DNA from: Psychrobacter sp. BI730
Lineage (GTDB): Bacteria > Pseudomonadota > Gammaproteobacteria > Pseudomonadales > Moraxellaceae
NCBI RefSeq assembly: GCF_013414195.1
Contig: NZ_JAATTV010000009.1
Location: 1-64,000 of the forward strand
Length of the DNA: 64,000 bases
Direction of reading: 5' to 3'
Positions 26,913 to 37,244 of the stretch are shown in pieces. Below the pieces are notes generated by a model, which searched no databases, was not told where the DNA came from, and saw only the letters and a list, made by a program, of their open reading frames with translations. The position numbers and the translations under genes were made by a program. The number at the start of each line of letters is the position of its first letter. Position 1 is the first letter of the stretch.

Positions 26913-29774
26913 ATGACTGATAAAAGCACTGACACACCAAGCCAAGATTACAAAGATACGCTGAACCTTGCGGATACGCCATTTGCGATGCGCGCAAACC
27001 TTGCCAAACGCGAGCCAGATTGGTTAGCTGCTTGGGAAGCAGATGACGTGTACGGTAAAATTCGTCAGGCGCGTGCTGGTGCAACCAAATATATTTTGCA
27101 CGATGGCCCTCCATACGCCAACGGTCAGATTCACTTGGGTCACGCAGTCAATAAAGTACTAAAAGACATTATCGTGAAATCAAAAACCCTATCGGGATTT
27201 GATGCTCCTTATGTCCCTGGTTGGGATTGTCATGGTCTGCCAATCGAACAAAAAGTCGAAGCTAAGGTCGGTAAAGTCGGTCAAAAAGTGTCTGCGACCG
27301 AATTCCGTGGCCTATGCCGCGAATATGCGAGCACTCAGATTGAACTGCAAAAGGCAGACTTCAAGCGCTTAGGTGTGTTTGGTGATTGGGACAATCCTTA
27401 TCTGACGATGAACTTTCATCAAGAAGCTAACATCGTGCGTGCGCTTGCCAAAATCTATGACAATGGTCATGTGACTCGCGGTATGAAGCCAGTTAACTGG
27501 TGCTTGGACTGTAGCTCTGCCCTAGCAGAAGCAGAGGTAGAGTATCAAGATAAAGTCTCTGATGCGATTTATGTCAGCTTTGATGTACTCGGTACGGATA
27601 AAGTAGCCGCATTGGCAGATATCGCAGATAATATCGCTGCTGTTATTTGGACCACCACGCCATGGACACTACCTGCCAACCAAGCTATCTCAGTACATCC
27701 TGAGCATAACTATAGCGTGGTTGCTACCGAAAAAAGCAACCTATTACTCGCAGCGGATCTTGTAGAGACTGCGCTAAACGAACTTAAACTAGAAAATAAC
27801 GGCATCCTAGCAACCGTATCAGGCAGCGAGCTTGAAGGCCTACATGCCCAGCATCCACTAATTGCAGACCGTCAAGTGCCGCTCATTTTGGGCGATCATG
27901 TGACTACTGATAGTGGTACTGGTCTGGTACATACTGCACCTGGTCACGGTTTAGACGATTATATCGTTGGTTTAAAATACAACTTACCAGTAGAAAACCC
28001 AGTAAGCGGTACGGGCGTTTATTTAGATAGCGCTGCTGTATTTGCTGGCGAGCATATCTATAAAGCCAATCCAAAAATCATCGCTGCCCTACATGACAAT
28101 GGTCATTTAATCAGCCATACCAAAATTGAGCACAGCTATCCGCATTGCTGGCGTCATAAGTCGCCAATCATTTTCCGTGCTACGCCTCAGTGGTTTATCA
28201 ACATGGAAACCAAAGGCTTACGTGCTCGCGCGCTTGCTGATATTCCTACAGTCAACTGGACTCCAGCGTGGGGACAAAACCGTATCGAATCAATGATGAC
28301 GGGTCGTCCTGATTGGTGTATCTCACGTCAACGTACATGGGGCGTGCCGATCACTTTCTTTACGCACAAAGAAACAGGCGAGCTACATCCAAACACGCTT
28401 GAGCTGATGGAAACTGCGGCGCAAAAAATCAATGAAGGCGGCGTAGAAGCGTGGTTTGATGCTAGCTGTGAAGACTTCTTAGGCAGTGAAGCCGCTGACT
28501 ATGACAAAGCAACTGACACATTAGACGTTTGGTTTGACTCAGGTACGACGCATTTTGCCGTACTTGATCAACGTGATGAGTTGACCAATCCAGCTGACAT
28601 GTATTTAGAAGGCTCTGACCAGCATCGCGGCTGGTTCCAGACGTCACTGCTGACGTCAGAAGCGATGTATGAGCGCCCACCGTTTAAGCAAGTATTGACC
28701 CATGGCTTTGTGGTCGATGAAAACGGTCGCAAGATGAGTAAGTCACTTGGCAACATCATCACCCCGCAAGAAGAGATCAATAAAACAGGCGCGGACATGC
28801 TGCGTTTATGGATTGCTTCAAGTGACTATCGTTATGAGATGAGCGCAGGTAAGACGGTCTTTAAAGGTGCGATCGATATGTATCGCCGTATCCGTAACAC
28901 CTTACGTTTCTTGCTTGCCAATACCGATGACTTCAATCCAGCGACTGATAGCATTGATATCAACGAATTGGTTAGCCTTGATAAATTCATCATTGAGCGC
29001 GCACAAACCGTACAAGCGCAAATCATTAGCGCTTACGATGCGATGGACTTTCACCAAGTCACTCAGCACGTCACTGCGTTTTGCTCGCAAGACTTGGGTA
29101 GCTTCTATCTAGATATTATCAAGGATCGCCAGTACACCACGCAGGCAGATGGACAGCCTCGTCGTTCTGCGCAGACAGCTATCTACCATATCACTCATGC
29201 ATTGATTCGCTGGATTACACCAATCTTGTCATTCACAGCGCAAGAGGCTTGGGAAGTATTGAATCAACGTGATGCGGATAAAGGCGGTTATGTATTTACT
29301 CAAGAATGGTACGAGTTCCCAGCGTTTGAGCTAAGTGCTATCAGCAACGATGACTGGCAGCGCATCATGTTCGCAAAAGACATGGTAAACAAACATATCG
29401 AAACTGCACGTGGCGAAAAAATCATCAATGCCAACTTGTCTGCCGACGTGAGTCTATACGCTGACGGTGCTATGCATGAGAGCTTAGCTAAGCTTGATGA
29501 AGAGCTACGTTTTGTACTAATTACTAGTAACGCTGCATTAAAGCCAATGAGCGAAGCGCCTGCTGATAGCATCACACAGACAGCAGAAGCAACCGAAACG
29601 AATACAGAAGAGGCTGTAGATTTAGTAGTCCAAGTAAGCGCGGCTACTGGTACTAAGTGCGTACGCTGCTGGCATATCCGTGATGATATCGGCACGGATA
29701 GCGCCCATCCTGAGCTATGCGCGCGCTGCGTGACCAATGTCAGTGGCGATGGCGAGGTGCGCCATTATGCCTAA
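26913..29774 (+). CDS. ileS: Isoleucyl-tRNA synthetase
   Basis: IleS charges tRNA-Ile. The protein has the class I HIGH-type motif ([20 protein letters not shown]), an editing domain with [13 protein letters not shown], the [10 protein letters not shown] segment, the KMSKS loop ([12 protein letters not shown]), and a C-terminal zinc-binding segment with paired cysteines (CVRCWH and CARC). Length is 953 residues from the ATG at 26913, close to the E. coli enzyme (938). The frame is open to a GTG at 26817, but those 32 residues are unlike IleS and lack conservation that I recognise. The stop overlaps lspA by 8 bases, as in the common ileS-lspA operon. Confidence 0.96.
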   Translation: MTDKSTDTPSQDYKDTLNLADTPFAMRANLAKREPDWLAAWEADDVYGKIRQARAGATKYILHDGPPYANGQIHLGHAVNKVLKDIIVKSKTLSGFDAPYVPGWDCHGLPIEQKVEAKVGKVGQKVSATEFRGLCREYASTQIELQKADFKRLGVFGDWDNPYLTMNFHQEANIVRALAKIYDNGHVTRGMKPVNWCLDCSSALAEAEVEYQDKVSDAIYVSFDVLGTDKVAALADIADNIAAVIWTTTPWTLPANQAISVHPEHNYSVVATEKSNLLLAADLVETALNELKLENNGILATVSGSELEGLHAQHPLIADRQVPLILGDHVTTDSGTGLVHTAPGHGLDDYIVGLKYNLPVENPVSGTGVYLDSAAVFAGEHIYKANPKIIAALHDNGHLISHTKIEHSYPHCWRHKSPIIFRATPQWFINMETKGLRARALADIPTVNWTPAWGQNRIESMMTGRPDWCISRQRTWGVPITFFTHKETGELHPNTLELMETAAQKINEGGVEAWFDASCEDFLGSEAADYDKATDTLDVWFDSGTTHFAVLDQRDELTNPADMYLEGSDQHRGWFQTSLLTSEAMYERPPFKQVLTHGFVVDENGRKMSKSLGNIITPQEEINKTGADMLRLWIASSDYRYEMSAGKTVFKGAIDMYRRIRNTLRFLLANTDDFNPATDSIDINELVSLDKFIIERAQTVQAQIISAYDAMDFHQVTQHVTAFCSQDLGSFYLDIIKDRQYTTQADGQPRRSAQTAIYHITHALIRWITPILSFTAQEAWEVLNQRDADKGGYVFTQEWYEFPAFELSAISNDDWQRIMFAKDMVNKHIETARGEKIINANLSADVSLYADGAMHESLAKLDEELRFVLITSNAALKPMSEAPADSITQTAEATETNTEEAVDLVVQVSAATGTKCVRCWHIRDDIGTDSAHPELCARCVTNVSGDGEVRHYA

Positions 29775-30423
29775 TCCAACAGATACACCTGATAGCCAGC
29801 ACAATAAGCCGTCGCAATCTGAAGTCGATCATTCGCCTAAGCCTGCTCATGCAACCACGGGTAGCTCGACCACGCCTAAAAGTCGCCTGACCAAGTCAAC
29901 AAATAGGACACCAAAGCTGGTGGCCAATGGCAGTCGTGCTTTTGTATGGTATATATTGGCATTGGTTATTGTCATTATCGATCAGTGGACCAAGTGGTTG
30001 GCAGAAACCAAACTGACCTTTCATGATCCAGTGCCGGTGATTGAGCCATTTCTCAATTGGACATTGGCTTACAACTATGGCGCAGCTTTTAGCTTTTTGG
30101 CAGATGCTGGCGGTTGGCAGAAGTGGTTCTTTTCAGGGCTGGCGTTACTCATGTCGCTATTTCTAATCATTTATCTGATTAAAGCACCTCGCAAAGCTAC
30201 GCTGTTATCTTTCGGTCTGGCTTTAGTATTGGGCGGTGCAGTTGGTAATTTAATCGACCGCTTATTACATGGTCATGTAATTGATTTTATCCATGTGCAT
30301 TATGCTGATGTTTGGCATTATCCGATTTTTAATATCGCGGATATCGGTATATCTATCGGTGTACTATTGATTGTCATTGATATGCTGTTTTTGGAAAAGA
30401 AGCGTGAAATGCCACGGTCATAA
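29767..30423 (+). CDS. lspA: Lipoprotein signal peptidase (signal peptidase II)
   Basis: LspA cleaves lipoprotein signal peptides in the inner membrane. The two catalytic aspartates are Asp164 (GNLIDR) and Asp192 (FNIADIGI), and four membrane helices start at about residue 57. Length is 218 residues against about 165 usually. The excess is a polar N-terminus of about 50 residues rich in Pro, Thr, Ser and Lys. The ATG at 29767 overlaps the ileS stop by 8 bases; an in-frame GTG further inside ileS is possible but unlikely. A second internal start nearer the first helix cannot be excluded. Confidence 0.95.
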   Translation: MPNPTDTPDSQHNKPSQSEVDHSPKPAHATTGSSTTPKSRLTKSTNRTPKLVANGSRAFVWYILALVIVIIDQWTKWLAETKLTFHDPVPVIEPFLNWTLAYNYGAAFSFLADAGGWQKWFFSGLALLMSLFLIIYLIKAPRKATLLSFGLALVLGGAVGNLIDRLLHGHVIDFIHVHYADVWHYPIFNIADIGISIGVLLIVIDMLFLEKKREMPRS

Positions 30424-30460
30424 TCGTCTATAGCTAGAGATATTAATTCAATTTATAAAT

Positions 30461-30500
30461 AAAGAAGGTGGGTTACGACTACGTAACCCACCTTCTTTTT
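30461..30500. terminator. Strong bidirectional terminator after lspA
   Basis: A 17-bp perfect stem (30461-30477 with 30482-30498) and loop ACTA are followed by Ts. It separates lspA from the convergent cold-shock/DUF1294 gene. Confidence 0.95.
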
Positions 30501-30562
30501 GTCGATCGTTTTAGTGCTTTCGTCAGACACGTAGCAATACTGCAGATCGTGAATGCAATTAT

Positions 30563-31231
30563 TTATAGAAATTCTGACAGTAAACCAGTCACAGTCTCTA
30601 ACCCACCACCTGCCAATAGAAACAACAACCCTGCCATGTTCACAACGACGGTCAAATAATAAGTCACTCGAAACTCAGGCTTTTGTGATTTGTGCCGAAG
30701 ATACGTCTGAGCCAATAGCGCGCCTACCCAACCGCCAAGCGCACTTAGTATATGCAGTGTAGACTCAGGCGTACGCCAGTCGCCACTTTGCGCAGCAGCT
30801 TTATCTTTGGCATACATACCATAAGTAATAATCCCTAGCACGACGTACCAGCCGAACACTAGCCAGCTCAATTTATCTGTCGCTGCTAATAAAGCTAAAA
30901 CACCATAAAAAGCCAGTCCAAGGAACGAGCGTTTCTTTTGGCCCGCTTCAAACTCTGCCTGATGGCTCCGTTTCTGATTGCGCTGACGGATCTGCTGATT
31001 TTTTTGTGCCATTTTTTGCTGCACAAACCCAAGCTCTTGTACTTGCGTGACTCGCTTGCGTCCCTCCGCATCCTGTCCAATGCTAAAGACCACTACCTCA
31101 CCGATATCAGGACGGCGCTTAGCCTTAAACTCACTCACATGAAAGAAGACAGACTCGCCTGCTTCAGTTTCAATAAAGCCAAACCCTTTATCGTCCTGCC
31201 ATTTTTTGACAGTGCCTTGTTGTTTATTCAC
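30563..31231 (-). CDS. Cold-shock domain-DUF1294 membrane protein
   Basis: The protein (222 residues from GTG 31231) has an N-terminal cold-shock domain (about 5-65) with the RNA-binding KGFGFIETEAGESVFFHVSEF motif. A basic Gln/Arg/Lys-rich linker follows (about 70-100), then a DUF1294 membrane domain with about three to four helices and the conserved YAKDKAAAQSGDWRTPESTLH and GGWVGALLAQ segments. The arrangement puts a single-strand nucleic acid-binding domain at the inner membrane surface. GAGG sits 8 bases before GTG 31231; a second GTG at 31240 would add three residues. It is inserted, in opposite orientation, between lspA and the fkpB-like gene. Confidence 0.9.
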   Translation of the reverse strand: MNKQQGTVKKWQDDKGFGFIETEAGESVFFHVSEFKAKRRPDIGEVVVFSIGQDAEGRKRVTQVQELGFVQQKMAQKNQQIRQRNQKRSHQAEFEAGQKKRSFLGLAFYGVLALLAATDKLSWLVFGWYVVLGIITYGMYAKDKAAAQSGDWRTPESTLHILSALGGWVGALLAQTYLRHKSQKPEFRVTYYLTVVVNMAGLLFLLAGGGLETVTGLLSEFL

Positions 31232-31414
31232 TACCGACACCTCATATCTTTTAGAATTGCCAATTATAGTACACCATCTGCGTTACATTATTGACGCTTA
31301 CATCTGGTCTTAGATGGCTTATTATTTCTTACACTATAATACTGCAATTAAAAAGACTGCAATCAAACACATTATTTTCTATTCTTTTACTCTAGTAACC
31401 GATGGCTTTTTATT

Positions 31415-31912
31415 ATGACTCAATCTCAATTTATTAACCCAAATGAAGACACTCGTATCGCTTATGGTAGCCTTGTGAAGTTGCACTTTGAAGTTTCACT
31501 AGAGAACGGTACCATCATCGATTCAACCTTTAATCGTGATGCACCTGTGTCTTTGACCATTGGTGATGAGAGCTTGTTACCTGGTTTTGAGCAAGTACTG
31601 ATGAATCTGCGCGCCGGTGATACTCGTACCGCACATCTTGAGCCAGAGCAAGCTTTTGGTGAGTGGAATCCTGAAAACATTCAACATTTTAGCCGTACTC
31701 AGTTTGCGCTAGTCGCTGACAATCCAGAAATTGGCATGATGGTTGAGTTCGAAGACAAAGGTAAAAACACCTTACCCGGTACGATTAGTGCCATCGATGA
31801 AGACCAAGTCGAAGTAGACTTTAACCACCCACTGGCAGGACAAGACGTATTATTTAAAGTAAAAATCTTTAAAGTCACACCACCCGGTGTCACTGGTATC
31901 AAATTGATGTAA
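31415..31912 (+). CDS. fkpB: FKBP-type peptidyl-prolyl isomerase, SlpA/FkpB-like
   Basis: The 165-residue protein is a cytoplasmic SlyD/FkpB-type isomerase. It has the split FKBP domain (LHFEVSLENGTIIDSTF, then the IGDESLLPGFEQVLMNLRAGD core), an insert-in-flap chaperone region (about 75-130) with FNHPLAGQDVLFKVKI, and no His-rich tail of the SlyD kind. That favours FkpB. In E. coli fkpB follows lspA in one operon; here the order is kept but a convergent gene separates them, so it needs its own promoter. Confidence 0.88.
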   Translation: MTQSQFINPNEDTRIAYGSLVKLHFEVSLENGTIIDSTFNRDAPVSLTIGDESLLPGFEQVLMNLRAGDTRTAHLEPEQAFGEWNPENIQHFSRTQFALVADNPEIGMMVEFEDKGKNTLPGTISAIDEDQVEVDFNHPLAGQDVLFKVKIFKVTPPGVTGIKLM

Positions 31913-31977
31913 ACATCAATAAATACAACTCATCTAAAAATAAATATTGATAAAAAACAGTCAAAAGGGAGACTTAT

Positions 31978-33018
31978 ATGCAGTATCAAACGTTACCGCA
32001 ACTCGATGAAAAAGTATCTAAAATCTGTCTAGGCACGATGACATGGGGACAGCAAAATACTGAGTCCGAAGCACATGAGCAAATGGACATGGCACTCAGT
32101 GAAGGTGTGAACTTTTGGGATACCGCCGAGATGTACCCGTCACCACCAGATAAAGACAAACAGGGCGATACTGAACGCTTTATGGGCACTTGGTTTAACA
32201 AGACCAAACAGCGTGACAAAGTCATTCTTGCTAGCAAAATATCACCGATGGGGTTTTTGCGTGATGGTCAAACGCGCTTTAACGCCGAGCATATTAGTAG
32301 CGCTATCGATGGTAATTTGGAACGTCTACAAACAGACTATATCGATATCTATCAGCTGCATTGGCCAGAGCGTCAGGCGAATTTCTTTGGTCAGAGCGGC
32401 TATGATGAAGAGATGGCGGCACAGTCATTAGACGATTTAACCCCATTTTTAGAAACCATTCAAGCGTTGAACGATGAAATCAAAAAAGGTCGTATTCGTG
32501 CTTATGGCTTATCGAATGATACCGCGTGGGGACTCATGCGCTATCTATGGGAAGCAGATAAAAATGGCCTAATTCCACCTCTTACCGTGCAAAACCCATA
32601 TAGCCTATTGAACCGTTTATACGAAGTTGGTATGGCTGAGATTGCCCATCGTGAAAACGTTGGTCTACTTGCGTATTCACCGCTTGGTTTTGGTGTATTG
32701 TCTGGTAAATATCTTGATGGCAAACGTCCAACTGGCGCCCGTCTGACCATGTATGATCGTTTCGGTCGTTACGTGAATGAGCAAGCCAAATCAGCTACTG
32801 AGCAATATGCCAAGATAGCTGCTGATGCAGGTCTGGACATGGCGCAGATGTCATTGGCTTTTGTAAACTCTCGTCACTTTGTCACCAGCAACATCATTGG
32901 AGCGACAACGACCGAGCAACTCAAATCAAACATCGACAGTGTCAATGTGGAGCTAACAGCAGATGTATTAGAAGCGATTGAAGCGGTGCATACACAGCAG
33001 CCTAATCCATCGCCATAG
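31978..33018 (+). CDS. Aldo/keto reductase, Tas-like
   Basis: The 346-residue protein is an NADPH-dependent aldo/keto reductase of the Tas group. It has CLGTMTWGQQNTE near the start, the catalytic Asp/Tyr segment FWDTAEMYPSP, the conserved Lys region KVILASK, and the DIYQLHWPER and NIIGATT segments typical of the family. The physiological substrate is not known. A canonical SD (AAAAGGGAG) precedes the ATG. It starts 65 bases after the fkpB-like gene and may be co-transcribed with it. In many relatives ispH holds this place after fkpB, and it is absent here. Confidence 0.92.
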   Translation: MQYQTLPQLDEKVSKICLGTMTWGQQNTESEAHEQMDMALSEGVNFWDTAEMYPSPPDKDKQGDTERFMGTWFNKTKQRDKVILASKISPMGFLRDGQTRFNAEHISSAIDGNLERLQTDYIDIYQLHWPERQANFFGQSGYDEEMAAQSLDDLTPFLETIQALNDEIKKGRIRAYGLSNDTAWGLMRYLWEADKNGLIPPLTVQNPYSLLNRLYEVGMAEIAHRENVGLLAYSPLGFGVLSGKYLDGKRPTGARLTMYDRFGRYVNEQAKSATEQYAKIAADAGLDMAQMSLAFVNSRHFVTSNIIGATTTEQLKSNIDSVNVELTADVLEAIEAVHTQQPNPSP

Positions 33019-33098
33019 TTGGTATTTTATAGAGACTGGATGTTAATAGAGCCTGCTGGATAAATAAGATTATGCATGCTCTATTAAACTTCCTATAA

Positions 33099-33133
33099 AA
33101 AAGGGCGCAAATCGAAACGATTTGCGCCCTTTT
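33099..33133. terminator. Bidirectional terminator between the aldo/keto reductase and acyltransferase genes
   Basis: A 16-bp perfect stem (33099-33114 with 33118-33133) with loop AAA lies between convergent genes. Confidence 0.95.
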
Positions 33134-33191
33134 ATTAACTGGCTGAGATTAGCTATACTAGCTCAACTCTAACTAGCTCAACTCTAAGTAA

Positions 33192-33992
33192 TCATTCTTC
33201 AACTGGTGCGCTAAGTACTCTTGAGTGCAGCTCAGCCAACCCTTCATTCATGCGTGCTTGCAATAAATTGGTCAGCTCGCTTTTGTTACGACCCTCTGGA
33301 TCTATAGGCGCGAGTGGCAATACATAAGCGGTCACGTTTTTGCTATCGAGCACTTTTTTCATACTTTCTTTCATCGTCAGCTTACCATAGTATGGCAATG
33401 CGTCGCTTAGTGTGCCGTCTTTATTGACATAAGCGATGATGATCGGTCTGATAGGCACATCAGCGTCAATGGCTGCTTGCAGCAATGTTCCATGAATGCG
33501 CTTTACTTTTTTACCACTAGTAGTGGTCGCTTCAGGGAAGAAAATAATCGAAAAACCTTTGGCTAAAAAGTCAGCAATCTGTGCCGATACTGAGCTTGCA
33601 TCACCGGAGCCACGCTCGATGAAAAGCGTCCCTGCGGCATGGGCAAGTTTGCCAAATACAGGCCATTCACCGATTTCAGCCTTGGATAAAAAGAACGCTG
33701 GGCTCACAGTACCAACGACAGGAATATCCATCCATGACACGTGATTCGATACCCACAAGCCATGGAACTGCTCTACAGGTTCCACTTCTACTACTTTTAC
33801 ACCAAAAGAGCCTGCCATCTTGCGGCAGAATGTCTGGATATAGCGTGGTAGGGTTTCGCGTGGTGGCTGCTTAAAGGCACCGATACGCTTCGCCGCGCGT
33901 ATGCCGCCGACCATAGTCGTGGTCATACCAGCAACCTGTCTACCTCGGCTCAACTGTCGTCTGAGTGAAAAGCTTGATTTAGCTTGGCTCAT
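33192..33992 (-). CDS. PlsC-like 1-acyl-glycerol-3-phosphate acyltransferase family protein
   Basis: The protein has the acyltransferase catalytic NHVSWMD (HX4D) motif, the substrate-site LFIERGSGD segment and the FPEATTTSGKKV motif (the usual EGTRS position). It is membrane-associated and probably acylates a lysophospholipid or related lipid. The exact substrate cannot be read from sequence, and PlsC and ornithine-lipid OlsA-type enzymes share this layout. Length is 266 residues from the ATG at 33992, which has GAGG 6 bases upstream. A first ATG at 34004 would add four residues but lacks an SD. Confidence 0.88.
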   Translation of the reverse strand: MSQAKSSFSLRRQLSRGRQVAGMTTTMVGGIRAAKRIGAFKQPPRETLPRYIQTFCRKMAGSFGVKVVEVEPVEQFHGLWVSNHVSWMDIPVVGTVSPAFFLSKAEIGEWPVFGKLAHAAGTLFIERGSGDASSVSAQIADFLAKGFSIIFFPEATTTSGKKVKRIHGTLLQAAIDADVPIRPIIIAYVNKDGTLSDALPYYGKLTMKESMKKVLDSKNVTAYVLPLAPIDPEGRNKSELTNLLQARMNEGLAELHSRVLSAPVEE

Positions 33993-34298
33993 CTTCGCCC
34001 TCATGATTAAATAACGGGTGTTTAATAGTCAAAAAACGAGCCCAGTATAACAAAGTTCGCACACTCAGTGATAGCTTGTTCACTCAGTGAATGCTGACTT
34101 TTATACAAATGGGTAATAAAGCAGATTTATAAAAAATTATCCGCAGCAAACGCTGTAACATAAAACCATCGCTAATTATGCTAATACGCTTTAATATCAA
34201 GTGATAAGACCATATATAGATAATAATATGAACGCTACATCAAAGCTTCTTGAGCTGATCATAGCGAGACATTTACTTTATTAAATAGGTGATACTCT

Positions 34299-35726
34299 TT
34301 GGATTATTTTGAAAGACATGAAGGTGGCGAACGCGCCATTTTAGTACATTTAGACATCCGCCAAATTCAAGATCCTGACGATCTTAGTGAATTTGAGCTG
34401 TTGGCTGATTCAGCAGGTGCCGATCGATTGGCACTAGTCACGGGATCACGCTCGCGCCCTGACGCCAAATACTTCGTTGGTAGCGGAAAAGCAGAAGAAA
34501 TCGCAGAATTGGTGCGCGAACACGAAGCCGATATCGTACTGTTTAACCACAGCTTGTCGCCATCACAAGAGCGTAATATCGAAGCGCTAGTGAAGTGCCG
34601 CGTGTTGGATCGTACTGGTTTAATCTTGGACATTTTTGCGCAGCGCGCTCGTACTTACGAAGGTAAGCTGCAAGTAGAGCTGGCTCAGCTTAACCATCTA
34701 TCAACGCGTCTGGTACGTGGTTGGACGCATTTGGAACGTCAAAAAGGTGGTATTGGTCTGCGTGGGCCGGGTGAGACTCAGCTTGAGACCGATCGTCGTC
34801 TACTACAGACTCGCGTCAATCAGCTAAAGAGCAAACTAGAAAAAGTTCGCCAGACCCGTGCGCAAGGTCGTGCCCGTCGCCAAAAATCAGACGTACCGAC
34901 CATCTCACTGGTCGGCTATACCAATGCGGGCAAATCTACTTTGTTCAACCGTTTGGTCGATGAAAATATCTACGCTGCTGACAAACTATTTGCGACGCTA
35001 GACCCTACTCTACGCCGTCTAGACTGGCAGGGGGTTGGTCGTGTCGTCTTGGTCGATACGGTTGGTTTTGTCCGTCATCTGCCGCATGAGCTGGTTGAGT
35101 CTTTTCATGCGACTCTAGAAGAAACGCTAGAAGCAGACTTGTTATTGCACGTCATTGACTCCTCTAGCGAGGACATGCACGAGCAGATTCAGGCGGTCAA
35201 GGAAGTATTGGCAGAAATCGATAACGATGTACCTGTGCTCAATGTCTATAACAAGATTGATTTGACTGACGAGCCTGCACATATCGGCTATGCTAGCGAA
35301 GGTCAGCCAAACCGCGTCTATGTTTCTTCTAGACAGAACCTCGGTATGGAAGAGCTAACGCTTGCCGTACAGCAACTGCTGACAGGTAAATTGACAACGT
35401 TTGATTTGACCTTGCCGTATGATGCCGGACAGTTCAAAAACACTCTATATGAACTGGGCGTTATTGAAGAAGAAAGCTATGACGATACAGGTCGTGAATG
35501 TCTGACGATTCGTTTGCCAAGTGACCGTCTAAGACAGCTACTGGGTCAAGCCAACTTAAAACCTATCGATGTGTTGCCGCTTGCACAAGCAACACTGCTG
35601 ATGCCGGTACTAGAAGAGTTTGAAAAAGTTGATGACGTTGAAGAGCCAACCATGACAGAGGCTGAGGAAAAAGCGTTTGACGAGTTTGATGCATTACACT
35701 CAGAAACAGCTGATTCAGAAAAATAA
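34299..35726 (+). CDS. hflX: Ribosome-associated GTPase HflX
   Basis: HflX is a GTPase that splits stalled or hibernating 70S ribosomes. The 475-residue protein has the N-terminal HflX domain with the glycine-rich GRGPGETQ-like segment (GGIGLRGPGETQLETDRR), a coiled linker, and the G domain with VGYTNAGKSTLFN, DTVGFVRHLP and NKIDL. The start is a TTG at 34299 with AGGTGA 7 bases upstream. In E. coli it is in the hfq-hflX-hflK operon; here it stands alone between its own promoter region and a strong terminator. An acidic C-terminal tail of about 30 residues extends beyond the E. coli length. Confidence 0.95.
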   Translation: MDYFERHEGGERAILVHLDIRQIQDPDDLSEFELLADSAGADRLALVTGSRSRPDAKYFVGSGKAEEIAELVREHEADIVLFNHSLSPSQERNIEALVKCRVLDRTGLILDIFAQRARTYEGKLQVELAQLNHLSTRLVRGWTHLERQKGGIGLRGPGETQLETDRRLLQTRVNQLKSKLEKVRQTRAQGRARRQKSDVPTISLVGYTNAGKSTLFNRLVDENIYAADKLFATLDPTLRRLDWQGVGRVVLVDTVGFVRHLPHELVESFHATLEETLEADLLLHVIDSSSEDMHEQIQAVKEVLAEIDNDVPVLNVYNKIDLTDEPAHIGYASEGQPNRVYVSSRQNLGMEELTLAVQQLLTGKLTTFDLTLPYDAGQFKNTLYELGVIEEESYDDTGRECLTIRLPSDRLRQLLGQANLKPIDVLPLAQATLLMPVLEEFEKVDDVEEPTMTEAEEKAFDEFDALHSETADSEK

Positions 35727-35843
35727 TCGTTGTTCCTGTAAAATAACAGCTATTATGAATAGTGAGTCATTTGCGGCAGTAATTGAATGAACGTTTGATT
35801 CATACTGTTCGACCACAAACCCTTGTATAGTACGTTAAAATAG

Positions 35844-35879
35844 AATAGACGATATCCATTGATATCGTCTATTTTTTTT
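35844..35879 (+). terminator. Terminator of hflX
   Basis: AATAGACGATATC (35844-35856) and GATATCGTCTATT (35861-35873) pair perfectly, followed by a run of seven or more Ts. Confidence 0.93.
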
Positions 35880-36043
35880 GGATATGACCAGTCACGGTGC
35901 ATAGGCTTTATTAGTTGCTCCACTCTCTATATAATCGCCTGTTATACATTCAATAAATATTGATAGATAGCGCTAATCTCTCGAAAGTGAATCATTGCTA
36001 CCATCAGTATGCATAGCATCATTTTCTACGTTGTGTTCTTGGT

Positions 36044-36538
36044 GTGATCACATACTTTGTTTGGTACACCATCCATTTATATCTGACTTGGCCAGAATTG
36101 CTTATGAAGCCTGCTCACTCCTCCCATCTCCCGCTATGGATTTCGTTAATTTTAACGTTGACCATGGTTATCGTTGTCCGAGAGACGGCGGTTGTTCTCT
36201 GTCAAATGGCAGGCATCGAAAAAGCGGCCAATATTGTCGGTTTGGTTGCGATGTTTGTCATTTTGATGGCGTGGCGACTGCTCAAGGGGTTACCGATCTG
36301 GCTCACACAGGCCAGTAATACATTACTAGTCGATAGTGGTTTTGCCTTCTTACCAGTTTCTGCTGGTGCAGGCTTGTTGCTATTTGCTCTAGGAGATGAG
36401 CTATTGGGTGTGATGATAACGATGATCGTTAGTACGCTCATACCACTGTGGGGACTGGCATTATTGGCCAATCGTTGGCTTAACCATGCTGCAAACACTG
36501 ATAGTACGACTACCACTGAGCAAAAGGGACAGCCGTGA
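36044..36538 (+). CDS. lrgA: LrgA/CidA-family membrane protein, start possibly frameshifted
   Basis: The 164-residue frame has four hydrophobic segments and ends 16 bases before the LrgB-like start. The LrgA-like core is the region around GFAFLPVSAGAGLLLF (about 99-114), which matches the FxPxxVG segment of holin-like LrgA/CidA proteins. The overall match is loose, so family assignment leans on the lrgB neighbour. The frame opens at a GTG at 36044 without an SD; an ATG at 36104 is the next start. An ATG at 36009 in another frame encodes MHSIIFYVVFLV and stops exactly at the GTG. Joining the two frames would give one continuous membrane helix, which suggests a 1-bp deletion. Confidence 0.7.
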   Translation: MITYFVWYTIHLYLTWPELLMKPAHSSHLPLWISLILTLTMVIVVRETAVVLCQMAGIEKAANIVGLVAMFVILMAWRLLKGLPIWLTQASNTLLVDSGFAFLPVSAGAGLLLFALGDELLGVMITMIVSTLIPLWGLALLANRWLNHAANTDSTTTTEQKGQP

Positions 36539-36554
36539 GCTGCGGAGAGATATT

Positions 36555-37244
36555 ATGACTTTTGACAGCGTATTTATGGCAACCCTAGCTGCAATATTAT
36601 TGACATTAGCAGCACACGTAATTGCACGTGTATTAGCACGTAAATTATCATGGTTACCGATGGTCATTACCGCACTTGTCCTAGTACTTGTTTTCCTATT
36701 TTTACTGCAGTGGGATTACAACAACTATTACAGCGCGGCAAAACCTGTATTTGACCATCTGTTGGGATATGTGACAGTACTTCTGGCTGTGCCATTGGCG
36801 GCGATGAATTTCAAAGGCTTACCAGTTAAAAAACTCACCTTAATTGTCGCTATCGCTAGCGTCGTTGGCGCATTACTGCCTATGTCACTGGCCTATTTAT
36901 TTTCGCTCAGTCATGAGACCCTATTGGCTTTCGCTACCCGTTCTGTTACGACGCCTATTGGCTTGAGTGTCGCAGATTTAATCAAAGCACCACTGGCAAT
37001 GGCTAACCTAATTATCATCGTCTCAGGTCTGATAGGTGGTACGGTCGCTCGCTTTTTGTTCCGCGGTATCAATGACGACCGTGCTAAAGGTCTAGCACTG
37101 GGGTTAGCGGCTCACGCGTTTGGTACAGTAGAAGCTTGGCAAATCAGTCATACAGCAGGACGTTATGCTGCATTTGGTTTGGCAGTGAACGGGTTGGTTA
37201 CCGCGGTTTGGGTGCCTATTTTTATCAGTGCTATCGGTATCTAG
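36555..37244 (+). CDS. lrgB: LrgB/CidB-family membrane protein
   Basis: The 229-residue protein has about six to seven membrane helices and the LrgB signatures RSVTTPIGLSVADLI and GLAAHAFGTVEAWQISHTAG. LrgB proteins work with LrgA in murein hydrolase control, and related proteins export glycolate or pyruvate. The ATG at 36555 has GGAGAGA upstream and starts 16 bases after the lrgA stop. The frame is open further back into lrgA, but that part reads as an overlap. The 486 bases after the gene are AT-rich with no credible gene. Confidence 0.9.
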   Translation: MTFDSVFMATLAAILLTLAAHVIARVLARKLSWLPMVITALVLVLVFLFLLQWDYNNYYSAAKPVFDHLLGYVTVLLAVPLAAMNFKGLPVKKLTLIVAIASVVGALLPMSLAYLFSLSHETLLAFATRSVTTPIGLSVADLIKAPLAMANLIIIVSGLIGGTVARFLFRGINDDRAKGLALGLAAHAFGTVEAWQISHTAGRYAAFGLAVNGLVTAVWVPIFISAIGI

